Assembly: GCA_009692105.1 (NCBI GenBank)
Contig: SHZS01000012.1
Location: forward strand, 1-37,523
DNA from: Gemmatimonadota bacterium
GTDB taxonomy: Bacteria > Gemmatimonadota > Gemmatimonadetes > Longimicrobiales > Gaopeijiaceae
Direction: 5' to 3'
Length of the DNA stretch: 37,523 nucleotides
How positions within the stretch are numbered: position 1 is the stretch's first letter; each line of letters begins with the position of its first letter. A model generated the notes under the pieces. That model was not told where the DNA came from, searched no databases, and saw only the letters and a program-made list of their open reading frames with translations. The position numbers were made by a program, and so were the translations under genes. Positions 13,462 to 21,312 of the stretch are shown piece after piece.

Positions 13462-15315
13462 ATGTCCGGCCCCGCGACCATGGCCGCTCGGCAGCGCCAC
13501 CCTCTCTCCGGCACCCGCATGACGGGAGCGGAGATGATCGTGCAGGTGATCGCCGACGAGGGTGTCGAGGTGATGTTCGGGTATTCGGGTGGCGCGATTC
13601 TCCCCACGTACGACGCGGTTTTCCGCTACAACGCGGAACACGAGCGGGGGAGGGGAGGGATCCGCCTCGTCGTGCCGGCCAACGAACAGGGGGCCGGCTT
13701 CATGGCCGCAGGGTATGCCAGGGCTTCGGGGAAGGTCGGGGTCGCGATGGTGACGTCCGGCCCCGGGGCTACGAACACCGTGACTCCGGTCCGCGATTGT
13801 CTGGCCGACTCGATCCCCATCGTCGTGATCACGGGCCAGGTCCCGACCGCCGCCGTGGGAACGGATGCGTTCCAGGAAGCACCGGTCTCGGCGATCATGG
13901 GCGCGGGCGTGGCCAAACACGTCTTCCTGGTCACGAACCCCACTCGGCTCGAGGAGACGGTCCGCACCGCTTTCGAGATAGCCAGGACCGGCCGACCCGG
14001 TCCGGTGGTGGTGGACGTTCCGAAGGACGTGCAGAACTGGGAGGGCGTGTTCCGGGGTGAGGGGGTGCTCCCCATCCCGGGATACCGCCGACGCCTGAAT
14101 ACTGTGGAAGCGAGGGCTCTCGCGGACGCGGAGTGCGACGAGTTTTTCGACTTCCTCGAGAACAGCCGGCGGCCGCTGATCTACGCGGGCGGCGGGGTGA
14201 TCAACGCGGGGGCGTCGAACGCGCTCGGCGAGTTCGCGCGCTCGTTTCGCATTCCCGTGGTCACGACGCTCATGGGGATCGGCTCCTTCGACACCACCGA
14301 TCCGCTGTCGCTCCGGATGCTCGGGATGCACGGAGCGGCGTTCGCAAACTACTCTGTGGACGACTGCGACTTTCTCATCGCTGCCGGATCGCGCTTCGAT
14401 GACCGGGTGGCCGGCGTCCCCGCGCGGTTCGCGAAGAACGCGCAACGGATCGCTCACTTCGACGTGGACCCGTCCGAGATCGACAAGGTCAAGAGGGTGG
14501 ACTGGCACTTCATCGGGAATCTCACTCGGGCCCTCGAGCGCCTCACCGAGTATGGGCGCAAACGTGGCTTCCAGGGCGACTTCGACCGATGGCTCGATGA
14601 GGTGTCGGGGCTCAAATCCACGTATGGCTTCAACTACGATCGGGCGAGCCCTCTCATCCAACCGCAGCACGTGATCGAGACCATCAATCGGATCACTCGG
14701 GGAGAGGCCATCATCACCACGGGGGTCGGGCAGCACCAGATGTGGGCGGCCCAGTACTTCGACTTCAGGTTACCCCGCCTCTGGCTCACGTCGGGGAGCA
14801 TGGGGACGATGGGGTTCGGGCTCCCCGCAGCTGTCGGTGCACAGTGCGCCCGCCCGGATCGGACCGTCATCGACGTGGACGGTGACGCGAGCATCCGTAT
14901 GAATATCGGAGAGCTCGAGACCGTCACCACCTACGACCTTCCCGTGAAGGTCCTGGTCATGAACAACTTTGGGGACGGGATGGTGAAGCAGTGGCAGAAG
15001 CTCTTCTTCAAGGGACGGCTGTCCGCGAGCGACAAGTCTCTCCACAAGAAGGACTTCGTGAAAGCAGCGGAGGCCGACGGATTCCCTTGGGCTCGTAGGC
15101 TGGAGCGGAAGGAGGATGTCGAGAGGCTCTGCCGAGAGTTCGTCGGATTCGACGGACCTGCCTTTCTCGAGGTCCTCATCGACCCGGATGCCGGTGTGTA
15201 TCCGATGGTCGGCCCCGGCCAGGCCTACGACGGCATGATCACGGGGGACTTCATTCCCGACCGGTACGCGGGGGGTGCCGAGCCGGCTCCGCCGGACGAG
15301 TCGGAGATGTTCTGA
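13462..15315 (+). CDS. ilvB: Acetolactate synthase large (catalytic) subunit
   Basis: A 617-residue ThDP enzyme that makes 2-acetolactate or 2-aceto-2-hydroxybutyrate, the first common step of valine, leucine and isoleucine synthesis. The N-terminal ThDP-pyrimidine domain begins at M-T-G-A-E-M-I-V-Q and carries the catalytic Glu75; the context is A-N-E-Q-G-A-G, whereas most relatives have H-E-Q-G-A. T-S-G-P-G-A-T-N follows. The ThDP-diphosphate motif runs D-G-D-A-S (473-477) to N501-N502. The C-terminal half contains an insertion after M-V-K-Q-W-Q-K-L-F-F-K-G-R-L and ends with V-Y-P-M-V-G-P-G and a 30-residue acidic tail. The ATG at 13462 is used; one at 13519 would remove only poorly conserved residues. 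It is divergent from ilvN. Confidence 0.93.
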   Translation: MSGPATMAARQRHPLSGTRMTGAEMIVQVIADEGVEVMFGYSGGAILPTYDAVFRYNAEHERGRGGIRLVVPANEQGAGFMAAGYARASGKVGVAMVTSGPGATNTVTPVRDCLADSIPIVVITGQVPTAAVGTDAFQEAPVSAIMGAGVAKHVFLVTNPTRLEETVRTAFEIARTGRPGPVVVDVPKDVQNWEGVFRGEGVLPIPGYRRRLNTVEARALADAECDEFFDFLENSRRPLIYAGGGVINAGASNALGEFARSFRIPVVTTLMGIGSFDTTDPLSLRMLGMHGAAFANYSVDDCDFLIAAGSRFDDRVAGVPARFAKNAQRIAHFDVDPSEIDKVKRVDWHFIGNLTRALERLTEYGRKRGFQGDFDRWLDEVSGLKSTYGFNYDRASPLIQPQHVIETINRITRGEAIITTGVGQHQMWAAQYFDFRLPRLWLTSGSMGTMGFGLPAAVGAQCARPDRTVIDVDGDASIRMNIGELETVTTYDLPVKVLVMNNFGDGMVKQWQKLFFKGRLSASDKSLHKKDFVKAAEADGFPWARRLERKEDVERLCREFVGFDGPAFLEVLIDPDAGVYPMVGPGQAYDGMITGDFIPDRYAGGAEPAPPDESEMF

Positions 15316-15328
15316 CGGGGGAACCCCC

Positions 15329-15604
15329 ATGTCCCTCGAAGTGCTTCTGGCGTTGCCGTCCTTGCGGCGGCATGCGCGGTGCTGGCCACGGGCCTCCTGC
15401 GCATGGATGTGGTCGCCCTGCTGGTCGTTGGACTTGAGGATCCACGGAAGAACCCTCCACCTCCGTCCCTACGCAAAGCTCCTGAACGCTCTGGACCGCC
15501 GCGACGCCCTCTTCTACTATTTCGACCGCTGGCGGGAGGGGGGGATGAGACCGATCGCCACGCGCCCCTTCCTCCCACTGGCAGGCGTGGAATGGCGTTT
15601 CTGA
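15329..15604 (+). pseudogene. Frameshifted remnant, N-terminus like an SLC13-type permease
   Basis: An ATG at 15329 with GGGGGA 8 bases upstream starts M-S-L-E-V-L-L-A. After a -1 shift at about 15350 the next frame continues as V-A-V-L-A-A-A-C-A-V-L-A-T-G and L-R-M-D-V-V-A-L-L-V-V, which together resemble the first membrane helix of SLC13-family (citrate/anion) permeases. The rest of such a permease is missing. The first frame stays open to TGA 15602-15604 and ends in P-Y-A-K-L-L-N-A-L-D-R-R-D-A-L-F-Y-Y-F, a segment I do not recognise. It could be a deletion scar that joined two genes. The permease match is from memory and only about 35 residues long. A real unknown 91-residue gene in the single frame cannot be excluded. 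Confidence 0.4.
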
Positions 15605-15969
15605 CCTCGCTTACTGCAAGCTCCGGTGAGGTACTGATCGTGGGAGGGTTCGAGCTCGCGATTCTAGCTGTCTTCTCGTTCCTGCTCTTCCTCCGCGTGG
15701 TCGTGTTGGTCGTGTTCGCCTTCGCGGTGATCCGTCGGGTTCGATCTTGCCCCGTGTGCTTCCTTCCGACGGTCCCGGTCCGCGTCCCGTGGAGGCTAGT
15801 CCTCCCTCCCTTCTTCGAATGGCGGTGGTGCCCAGATTGCGGATGGGAGGGTCCGGCGCGAAGAGATGATGGGGAGACCCGGCTATCCCATGGGGCCGAT
15901 CACCCTCTGCCTAGGCCGATCCGAAGGGACCTGGAGATCCGCACCTGGGAGGGCGACGGCAAGTCGTGA
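15592..15969 (+). CDS. Small membrane protein with a zinc-ribbon-like Cys motif
   Basis: A 125-residue ORF from ATG 15592. A hydrophobic stretch at about residues 12-42 (V-G-G-F-E-L-A-I-L-A-V-F then V-V-L-V-V-F-A-F-A-V-I) probably spans the membrane once or twice. It is followed by R-S-C-P-V-C, about 20 residues, then W-C-P-D-C-G-W: two CxxC pairs suited to one zinc ion on the cytosolic side. The tail is hydrophilic. No family is recognised. The upstream frame is open to 15379 but reads the permease-like remnant. Its TGA overlaps the GTG of the HmuY-like gene (GTGA), which supports that this is a translated gene. Confidence 0.6.
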   Translation: MAFLTSLTASSGEVLIVGGFELAILAVFSFLLFLRVVVLVVFAFAVIRRVRSCPVCFLPTVPVRVPWRLVLPPFFEWRWCPDCGWEGPARRDDGETRLSHGADHPLPRPIRRDLEIRTWEGDGKS

Positions 15970-16628
15970 CTGCTTCCGGGGATGCCCCACCGAAGTGGCT
16001 CATTGGTGCGATCGCAGCCGTCGTCGTCCTCGGTGCCATCGGGTACGTCGGCCTCACCCTCCGGCGTCCGGAACTCCCCTCGTTCCCCCCCTCTCCTCTC
16101 GAGCCACGCCCGGCGAACGGCCAGCGGGTAGGCCCCGTTCTCTACACGGTCGACGCCCGGGACACTGCCGCCTGGAGGTTCTTTTCGTTTTCCCAGGGCT
16201 CGATCGTGGTGGATCCGCGACCCTTCGACTGGGACCTGGCGTTCCGCCGCTTCGAGATCATCGTGAACGGAGGTGAGGCGTTTCCCGGCATGGGAGGCGT
16301 GCAGGAGATCGACGGGGCGTCACTCGACTCTCTCCCGCTCGCACCCGAGGACGGGTATGTCGGGAGCCAGGTCATTTCTGGAGACTCTTTGAGCGCGTCC
16401 CTCGGTGACTGGTACGACTATTCCTTCCTCAGCCACCTGCTCTCCCCGCGTCCGCGAACGTACCTGATCCGGACGGCGGACGGCCGCTACGCGAAGCTCC
16501 GGTTCGAGTCATACTACTGTCCTCTAGCCCAGCCCGGGTGTGTCACCTTCGAGTATTACTACCAGGGCGGCGGGGGTCGGGATTTCCAGTCCGATGGGGT
16601 TCTCCCGGAAGCGTCTCTCCCCCCCTGA
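15966..16628 (+). CDS. HmuY-like protein with an N-terminal membrane anchor
   Basis: A 220-residue protein. Residues 11-31 are one hydrophobic anchor, followed by a Pro-rich linker (P-S-F-P-P-S-P-L-E-P) and an extracytoplasmic domain. This has the pattern of HmuY-family proteins: Y-T-V-D-A-R-D-T-A-A-W-R-F-F-S-F, P-F-D-W-D-L-A-F-R-R-F-E-I-I-V-N-G-G, T-Y-L-I-R-T-A-D-G-R-Y-A-K-L-R, and near the C-terminus F-E-Y-Y-Y-Q. HmuY of Porphyromonas binds haem through two His; those residues are not clearly present here, so haem binding is not implied. A Cys pair (Y-Y-C-P-L-A-Q-P-G-C) may form a disulfide. The GTG at 15966 overlaps the preceding stop, so translation is coupled. Confidence 0.68.
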   Translation: MTASGDAPPKWLIGAIAAVVVLGAIGYVGLTLRRPELPSFPPSPLEPRPANGQRVGPVLYTVDARDTAAWRFFSFSQGSIVVDPRPFDWDLAFRRFEIIVNGGEAFPGMGGVQEIDGASLDSLPLAPEDGYVGSQVISGDSLSASLGDWYDYSFLSHLLSPRPRTYLIRTADGRYAKLRFESYYCPLAQPGCVTFEYYYQGGGGRDFQSDGVLPEASLPP

Positions 16629-16681
16629 TTCCAGCCCCATACGTGGTGGCCGGGCCCGAGGTGAGGGTCTATCTTTCGCCC

Positions 16682-16957
16682 ATGTCCGGATACGAGATGA
16701 ACCCGTCCAATCCAGGGGCCGCCAGCGAGAGCGAGCAGCCCCCGCGGTCGGGGCTCGGCACGAGCCTTCGCGCGCTCTTCGAAGAGAGGCCGATGGTAGC
16801 CCGCCCGGCGGCCGCGGCGGCGCGTGAAGCCCTCGCCGGCGGCGGCGGGAAGGCCGAGAACGGGCAGGCGGCGAGTGAGGAAGCAGGGGCCGGTCCGGCC
16901 AGTATGTCAGAGACCCAATTCGCGGAGACCGGGTCAGCCGAGACCGAGTCGGCGTAG
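16682..16957 (+). CDS. Low-complexity hypothetical protein
   Basis: A 91-residue ORF from ATG 16682, rich in Ala, Glu, Gly and Ser. The only segment with a structured look is G-L-G-T-S-L-R-A-L-F-E-E-R-P-M-V-A-R-P near residues 25-43; the rest is probably disordered. The last 19 residues are encoded by a 15-bp tandem repeat. A TATCTTTCG element ends only 3 bases before the ATG, so transcription would give an almost leaderless mRNA if it is a -10 box. No SD is seen. It could be a small regulatory or linker protein, or a chance ORF in GC-rich DNA. Confidence 0.4.
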   Translation: MSGYEMNPSNPGAASESEQPPRSGLGTSLRALFEERPMVARPAAAAAREALAGGGGKAENGQAASEEAGAGPASMSETQFAETGSAETESA

Positions 16958-16990
16958 GCGGGGTCGGCTCGAACTAGGTCAGCTCGAAGA
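16901..16990. repeat. Degenerate 15-bp tandem repeat, six units
   Basis: Six consecutive 15-base units fill 16901-16990. The core three are GGGTCAGCCGAGACC (16931), GAGTCGGCGTAGGCG (16946) and GGGTCGGCTCGAACT (16961), flanked by more diverged copies at 16901, 16916 and 16976. The array covers the stop codon of the plus-strand ORF (16955-16957) and the stop codon of the minus-strand hydrolase gene (16974-16976). On the minus strand it reads as a five-residue periodic frame (A-D-x-V-x) past that stop. Confidence 0.7.
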
Positions 16991-18080
16991 TGCCCTCCAG
17001 CGCTTCCACGAAACGGAGACCCTCCCGCGCGCGGGCCGGAAAGCTCCCCAGCGGTTCGCTCTCGGAGTGCGCGAAGAGACCGGTGATCCGGGTCGTGAGA
17101 TCGGCCGTTACCGGGGCCAGAAACCGTCCCGCCCGAAGCGTCTCCGTGAAGGGAATGATCAGGTCGCCCCGGCCATGAAGGAGTCGGACGGGAACGCCGA
17201 TCTCCCGGATGTGGGGCACGGGCTCCAGTAGCGGGATTTCCCTTCGAGCGATTGGCGTGAGCGTCTCCAGGATGGCGTTCGCGGCGGCGGGGTCGGGCTC
17301 GCGATCGGCCGGCGGTGCGAAGATGTCGAATAGCTCTCGCTCCCCGGCCGGGAGGCTCCGCCGAAGCTCCACCTTCATCGGGTCGAGGATCGGGTTTCCT
17401 CCCGGGATCCGACGGTCCCCCGCCTCGCTCGCCAGGGTGCGCAGTGCCTCGGCTACGTTGGCGTAGTCGGCGGTGGCATGGGCGGCGGAGAGGCAGTTCG
17501 CTCCGACGATCCAGCGAAGGTATGGATCCGGCCGGACGCGGTAGGATGTCCCTTCCCACTCGTGTTCCCCCGTGAGCGAGAACCGAAAGACCCGCTCGAC
17601 GTCGGCGTACCCGCCCCATGCGACGACTCCCCGCACCTTGCGGGAGAACACCGGATCCGACGCGGCGAGGAGCGCCTGCGGTGCCCCGAACGAGAATCCC
17701 ATGAGGATCACTCCGCCCGGGGCCGTTCCCTCCCGGTCGTGTAGCCACGAAGCGGCGCTCCGCAAGATCGTCTGAGCCCGTTCCGGGGCGAAGCGGAGCT
17801 CCGTCCAGTCGTGCACCTCCGGGACGAGGACGCGCGCTCCCGTCGAGGCCATCGCTCGGATGAGGCGCACGAGCTCGGGATGGGCGCGTCCGGGTCGGGT
17901 GATCCCGTGGAGGACGACCCAGCCGCGCCGCTCCCGGGACCCTCCGCGGGAAACCACGGTACCCGGGATGGGAGATGCGCCTTCCGCGCCCGGGATCAGG
18001 ACTTCTGACTCTTCCAGGTTGGAGGGAGGAGCAGCCCAGGATCGGAGGAAGCGCAGGGCCGAAGGGAGTCCCGTCCACAT
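16974..18080 (-). CDS. Alpha/beta-hydrolase fold protein
   Basis: A 368-residue protein with the alpha/beta-hydrolase layout: V-V-L-H-G-I-T (oxyanion strand-loop, about residue 60), the nucleophile elbow G-F-S-F-G with Ser130, the acid strand R-L-L-H-G-R-G-D-L-I-I-P-F and a late His in G-L-F-A-H-S-E. No signal peptide is obvious, so it is probably cytosolic. The cap region between residues 150 and 290 is long and not diagnostic; the substrate is unknown. The ATG at 18080 is chosen because the residues before it in the open frame are Arg-rich and read into the divergent gene. Its last codons lie in the 15-bp tandem repeat, which suggests the end of the gene has been reworked. It is divergent from the DUF2723 gene with only 27 bases between starts. 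Confidence 0.8.
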   Translation of the reverse strand: MWTGLPSALRFLRSWAAPPSNLEESEVLIPGAEGASPIPGTVVSRGGSRERRGWVVLHGITRPGRAHPELVRLIRAMASTGARVLVPEVHDWTELRFAPERAQTILRSAASWLHDREGTAPGGVILMGFSFGAPQALLAASDPVFSRKVRGVVAWGGYADVERVFRFSLTGEHEWEGTSYRVRPDPYLRWIVGANCLSAAHATADYANVAEALRTLASEAGDRRIPGGNPILDPMKVELRRSLPAGERELFDIFAPPADREPDPAAANAILETLTPIARREIPLLEPVPHIREIGVPVRLLHGRGDLIIPFTETLRAGRFLAPVTADLTTRITGLFAHSESEPLGSFPARAREGLRFVEALEGIFELT

Positions 18081-18107
18081 GCGTGGGAGTCTAGAGCACG
18101 GAGATCC

Positions 18108-20381
18108 ATGACGGAATACCGACCGCCCTACGCACATGCCGCCGCCGTCGCGGGCTGCGCCCTTCTCGTCTACGTCGCCACGCTGGCGCCGACGACCTGG
18201 TTCTGGGACACGAGCGAGTACATCGCGACCGCGTACATCCTGGGGATCCCGCACCCGCCGGGGAGCCCCTTCTTCGTCGTCTTCGCCAAGGTGTGGAGCC
18301 TGCTCCTGGCCCCCACCGGACTTTCGGTGGCCGTCCGGGTGAACCTCCTCGCGTCCGTTACCTCCGCGGCCGCCTCAGGCTTCTGGTTTCTGGTCGTGCA
18401 CCGGGTCCTCTCGGGGTGGCTGGGCCGGATTGGGGGGGACTCCGAGGAGGGGCCGCTCTCCAAGGGTAGGCTCGCTCTCGTCGGCGCCTGGTGTGGCGCC
18501 GTGCTTGGCGCGACCGCCTTCACGGTCTGGAACCAGTCGAATGTGAACGAGAAGGTCTACACGGTGAGTTTGCTCGTCATCGCGTGCGTCTCGTGGCTCG
18601 GATTCCGCTGGTGCGACCGCAAGGAGGAGCCAGGGAGCTGGTGGCTGCTGGTTCTGGCGTTCTACCTCATGGTGCTGGGGTCGACGAACCACCTCCTGTC
18701 GCTCCTCCCCGGTCCCGCGCTCCTCGCTCTGGTGCTGGTGGAGAAGCCACGCGTCCTCCTAAACCCGAATCTGCTTGTGCGGGGGGTCGGCGCCGCGGTG
18801 ATCGGGCTCGCCTTCAACTTCGTCTTGCCGATCCGGTCGGCGCAGCAGCCCATGATCAACGAGGGAGAGCCGGTCTGCTCGTCGCTCGGCGCGGCTGCGG
18901 TCGCGATCTATTCGCTTGGCGACGCCGGGTGCCCGGCCCTTGCATCGAGCCTCTCCCGGGATCAGTACGGTAAGCCTTCGCTCCTGAGCGACCCGACGTT
19001 CGAGGCGACTTCACTCCGCCCCCTGCCGCCACCTCGCGGACTCGGCCTCTTCGCCCACCAGCTCCTCAACTACTTCCAATACTTCGACTGGCAGTGGGCC
19101 CGTGGTCTGGCCCGGTCGGAGCTGCCCGGAAACGCGCGCCTCCCCTTTACCCTCGTGTTCCTGGGGCTGGGCGTGTGGGGATTGGCGCTCGCGTGGAGCT
19201 CCAGGGCCGGTCACGTCGCTTATCTCGGGGTCCTCGCGCTGACCCTCACCCTGGGGCTCGTTGTCTATCTGAATTTCAAGTACGGCTTCTCGCTCGGCCC
19301 CGAGGGGGTCGCGCGTGAGGTGCGCGAGCGGGACTACTTCTTTGTCGCATCCTTCCACCTCTGGGGGTTCCTGGCAGGGATGGGGCTTCTCGCGGGGTGG
19401 CGGTGGGCCGCGGGTGGATCTCTGGCCCCCCGGGGGCTCGCCCTCGCTTCGCCGGTACTGTTGCTCGCGTTCGTGCCCGTGGCGTTCAACTGGGGATGGG
19501 CCACGAGAAGGGGAGACTACTCCGCTCATGACTGGGCGTACAACATGCTCCAGAGCGTGGAGCCGTACGGGGTCCTCTTCACGAACGGTGACAATGACAC
19601 CTTTCCCCTATGGTATCTCCAAGAGGTGGAGGGAATCCGTCAGGATGTGACCGTGATCGTCGGGCAATACCTCTATACCGACTGGTATCCGAAACAGCTC
19701 AAGTACCACACCTCCCCCGAGCGGCAGCGTCCCTTCCGGGACGATGAGGGGATCGGCCTCTACGAGGCTCCGACCTCCATGCCCAGCCGGCCGATCACGG
19801 TCGTTTTGGATGCGGAGCTGGACCGGGTTGAGTCCGTGACGCTGGGCCAGGATCAGAGCGTGGAGCTGATCGCACCCGAAGCCTCGGCCGTGATCCGATA
19901 CCCGGCCGGCACGCAGCTCCTCCGAGGGAGCCAGATTGCGCTCGCGATCATACGGGACTCCCTCGGGGAGCGCCCCATCCACTTCGCCAGCACGGGAGGG
20001 ATGGCCCAGGAGCTCGGTCTTCAGTCGCTCACGGTGCGTCAGGGGATCGCCTCGAAGCTCAGGCTCGACGATTTCGAGGCGGACTCGGCGCTCGTCCACG
20101 TCACGCAGACGACGAACGGGGAGTGGCTCGACTTCGACCGCTCGCTCGCGCTTGCGGAGGGGGTGTTCCGATACCGGGGCCTCGAGGATCGGGCGATCTG
20201 GGCCGACCGTGCCTCCCTGAACATCCCGATCCACTTCTACGTCCTTTACGTGCAGCTCGCGGAGGCGTCCGTTCGCTCCGGGCGCACCGAGGAGGTGGCC
20301 CAGGCCCTGATGGACCGCGCCGGGCGGTTCTACCTCACCGCCCAGGGTGGATCGGGTGTCGTCCAGGAGGCGGCGCAATAG
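18108..20381 (+). CDS. DUF2723 membrane protein (protein O-mannosyltransferase/TMEM260-like)
   Basis: A 757-residue protein. The N-terminal two-thirds hold about ten to twelve hydrophobic segments; the C-terminal third is soluble. The first loop has the DUF2723 signature W-F-W-D-T-S-E-Y-I (D34, E37) followed by G-I-P-H-P-P-G-S-P-F-F, equivalent to the DxE/DE loop of GT-C glycosyltransferases such as PMT. The soluble domain includes T-N-G-D-N-D-T-F-P-L-W-Y. The human relative TMEM260 O-mannosylates extracytoplasmic domains, so a role in glycosylating exported proteins is a fair inference; the large Ig-like lipoprotein encoded 1 kb downstream would be a possible substrate. GGAG lies 4 bases before the ATG. 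Confidence 0.85.
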   Translation: MTEYRPPYAHAAAVAGCALLVYVATLAPTTWFWDTSEYIATAYILGIPHPPGSPFFVVFAKVWSLLLAPTGLSVAVRVNLLASVTSAAASGFWFLVVHRVLSGWLGRIGGDSEEGPLSKGRLALVGAWCGAVLGATAFTVWNQSNVNEKVYTVSLLVIACVSWLGFRWCDRKEEPGSWWLLVLAFYLMVLGSTNHLLSLLPGPALLALVLVEKPRVLLNPNLLVRGVGAAVIGLAFNFVLPIRSAQQPMINEGEPVCSSLGAAAVAIYSLGDAGCPALASSLSRDQYGKPSLLSDPTFEATSLRPLPPPRGLGLFAHQLLNYFQYFDWQWARGLARSELPGNARLPFTLVFLGLGVWGLALAWSSRAGHVAYLGVLALTLTLGLVVYLNFKYGFSLGPEGVAREVRERDYFFVASFHLWGFLAGMGLLAGWRWAAGGSLAPRGLALASPVLLLAFVPVAFNWGWATRRGDYSAHDWAYNMLQSVEPYGVLFTNGDNDTFPLWYLQEVEGIRQDVTVIVGQYLYTDWYPKQLKYHTSPERQRPFRDDEGIGLYEAPTSMPSRPITVVLDAELDRVESVTLGQDQSVELIAPEASAVIRYPAGTQLLRGSQIALAIIRDSLGERPIHFASTGGMAQELGLQSLTVRQGIASKLRLDDFEADSALVHVTQTTNGEWLDFDRSLALAEGVFRYRGLEDRAIWADRASLNIPIHFYVLYVQLAEASVRSGRTEEVAQALMDRAGRFYLTAQGGSGVVQEAAQ

Positions 20382-20439
20382 CGGCACAGGCGGCGCGGTA
20401 GCAGTCCAGTTTGGGGCGGCGCCCCGGGGCTGGACCCGC

Positions 20440-20447
20440 TATATTTG
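20440..20447 (+). promoter_or_regulatory. TATATTTG promoter-like element before the barrel gene
   Basis: TATATTTG at 20440-20447 is 52 bases before the ATG at 20500, inside otherwise very GC-rich intergenic DNA (20382-20499). It fits the TANNTTTG form of -7 boxes known in Bacteroidota and resembles elements before other genes in this window. No -35 or -33 element stands at the expected distance. A GC hairpin (GGGGC/GCCCC, 20413-20425) precedes it and may end the DUF2723 transcript. Confidence 0.35.
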
Positions 20448-20499
20448 TCGTCCCCTTCCAACCAGGGTCAGCGGCAGTGTCCGTGTCGGAGGAAGCTCG

Positions 20500-21105
20500 A
20501 TGACGAAGCGCTGGATCCTCGCGATTGGCGGGCTCGCACTGGCCATCCTCCCTGTCCGCGCTCATGCGCAGGCGGCCGGCTCGGTCGAACTCGGGCTCGT
20601 CGCGCGACAGAACATCTACGACACCGAGGTCGGGATCGAGAGCGCCGCCGGGATCGGGGGGCGGCTCGGAGTCTTCGTCGGGCCCGATCTCGAAGTGGAG
20701 CTCGAAGGCTCGTACGCGGAACCGAGGCTCAGCGACCAGCCGGGTTGGGAGGGGAGGAGGTTCATCTCCCACGAGCTCTATCAGGCGCGGATCGCCTACA
20801 CGCACTGGCTGGCTGGACGGGTGGGCCTCCTCCTAGGCGGAGGTTATGCGTACGACCACTATCACCGCCCCCGAAACGTAGGGGTGATGGGAGGTGGTCT
20901 CGGAGGGTTGATCGGGCTCCGTTTCCGCTTTTCCGACGCGTTTTCCGGTCGGTTCGAATGGACGGGGTACCTCGTCCCAGCGGACAAGAATGCGTTCCCG
21001 GTCCCGAGGGTACAGGCGCTGAACCTGGGGGGCCAGATGGGGGTGAGCCTCGTCCTGCGCAGGCCGGAGGAGCGGGTGGCGGCGGACCGATCCTCGGAAA
21101 ACTGA
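20500..21105 (+). CDS. Outer-membrane beta-barrel protein
   Basis: A 201-residue exported protein. The signal peptide M-T-K-R-W-I-L-A-I-G-G then a hydrophobic run ends in A-H-A-Q-A. The mature part alternates hydrophobic and polar residues in about eight strands (S-V-E-L-G-L-V-A-R, R-L-G-V-F-V, L-E-V-E-L-E-G-S-Y, R-I-A-Y-T-H-W-L, V-G-L-L-L-G-G-G-Y, G-L-I-G-L-R-F-R-F, G-R-F-E-W-T-G-Y and a last strand M-G-V-S-L-V-L), as in OmpA/OmpX-type small barrels. The last residues are charged instead of ending in Phe, which is not ideal for BAM. GGAGGA lies 6 bases before ATG 20500; the upstream open frame to 20347 overlaps DUF2723 and is not used. The role is unknown. Confidence 0.72.
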   Translation: MTKRWILAIGGLALAILPVRAHAQAAGSVELGLVARQNIYDTEVGIESAAGIGGRLGVFVGPDLEVELEGSYAEPRLSDQPGWEGRRFISHELYQARIAYTHWLAGRVGLLLGGGYAYDHYHRPRNVGVMGGGLGGLIGLRFRFSDAFSGRFEWTGYLVPADKNAFPVPRVQALNLGGQMGVSLVLRRPEERVAADRSSEN

Positions 21106-21312
21106 TAGGGCGATAGGAATCCTGAGGGAACAGGGCGGGTTTTCCTGTGTGGAAAAACTGTGGACTGATTGTGCGGTAAGGGTTAGGTTGGCATAGCTAC
21201 CCACGGCACCGGAGTTGCATATAGAGGGCTGGATTGGTTGTGACAGTTGTATGGCAAGGTTTCACTGGGCGTCGAAGGCGACGTCCCAACATCAACTCAG
21301 GGGGATTGCATG
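21106..21312. other. Intergenic region before the Ig-like lipoprotein gene
   Basis: No gene is supported in these 207 bases, which are less GC-rich than the flanks. The best structure is an imperfect hairpin around GTTTTCC-TGTGT-GGAAAAAC (about 21139-21158), with one unpaired A, which may end the barrel transcript. An in-frame TTG at 21247 would extend the next gene by 22 residues, but these would sit in front of its signal peptide and are rejected. Confidence 0.4.

Noticed and set aside
12838-14736. A very long minus-strand open frame antisense to ilvB (632 codons).
   Set aside because: Only its last part is ilvN. The rest lies opposite the well-supported ilvB frame, is Arg/His/Pro-rich and shows no domain; such shadows are common in GC-rich genes.
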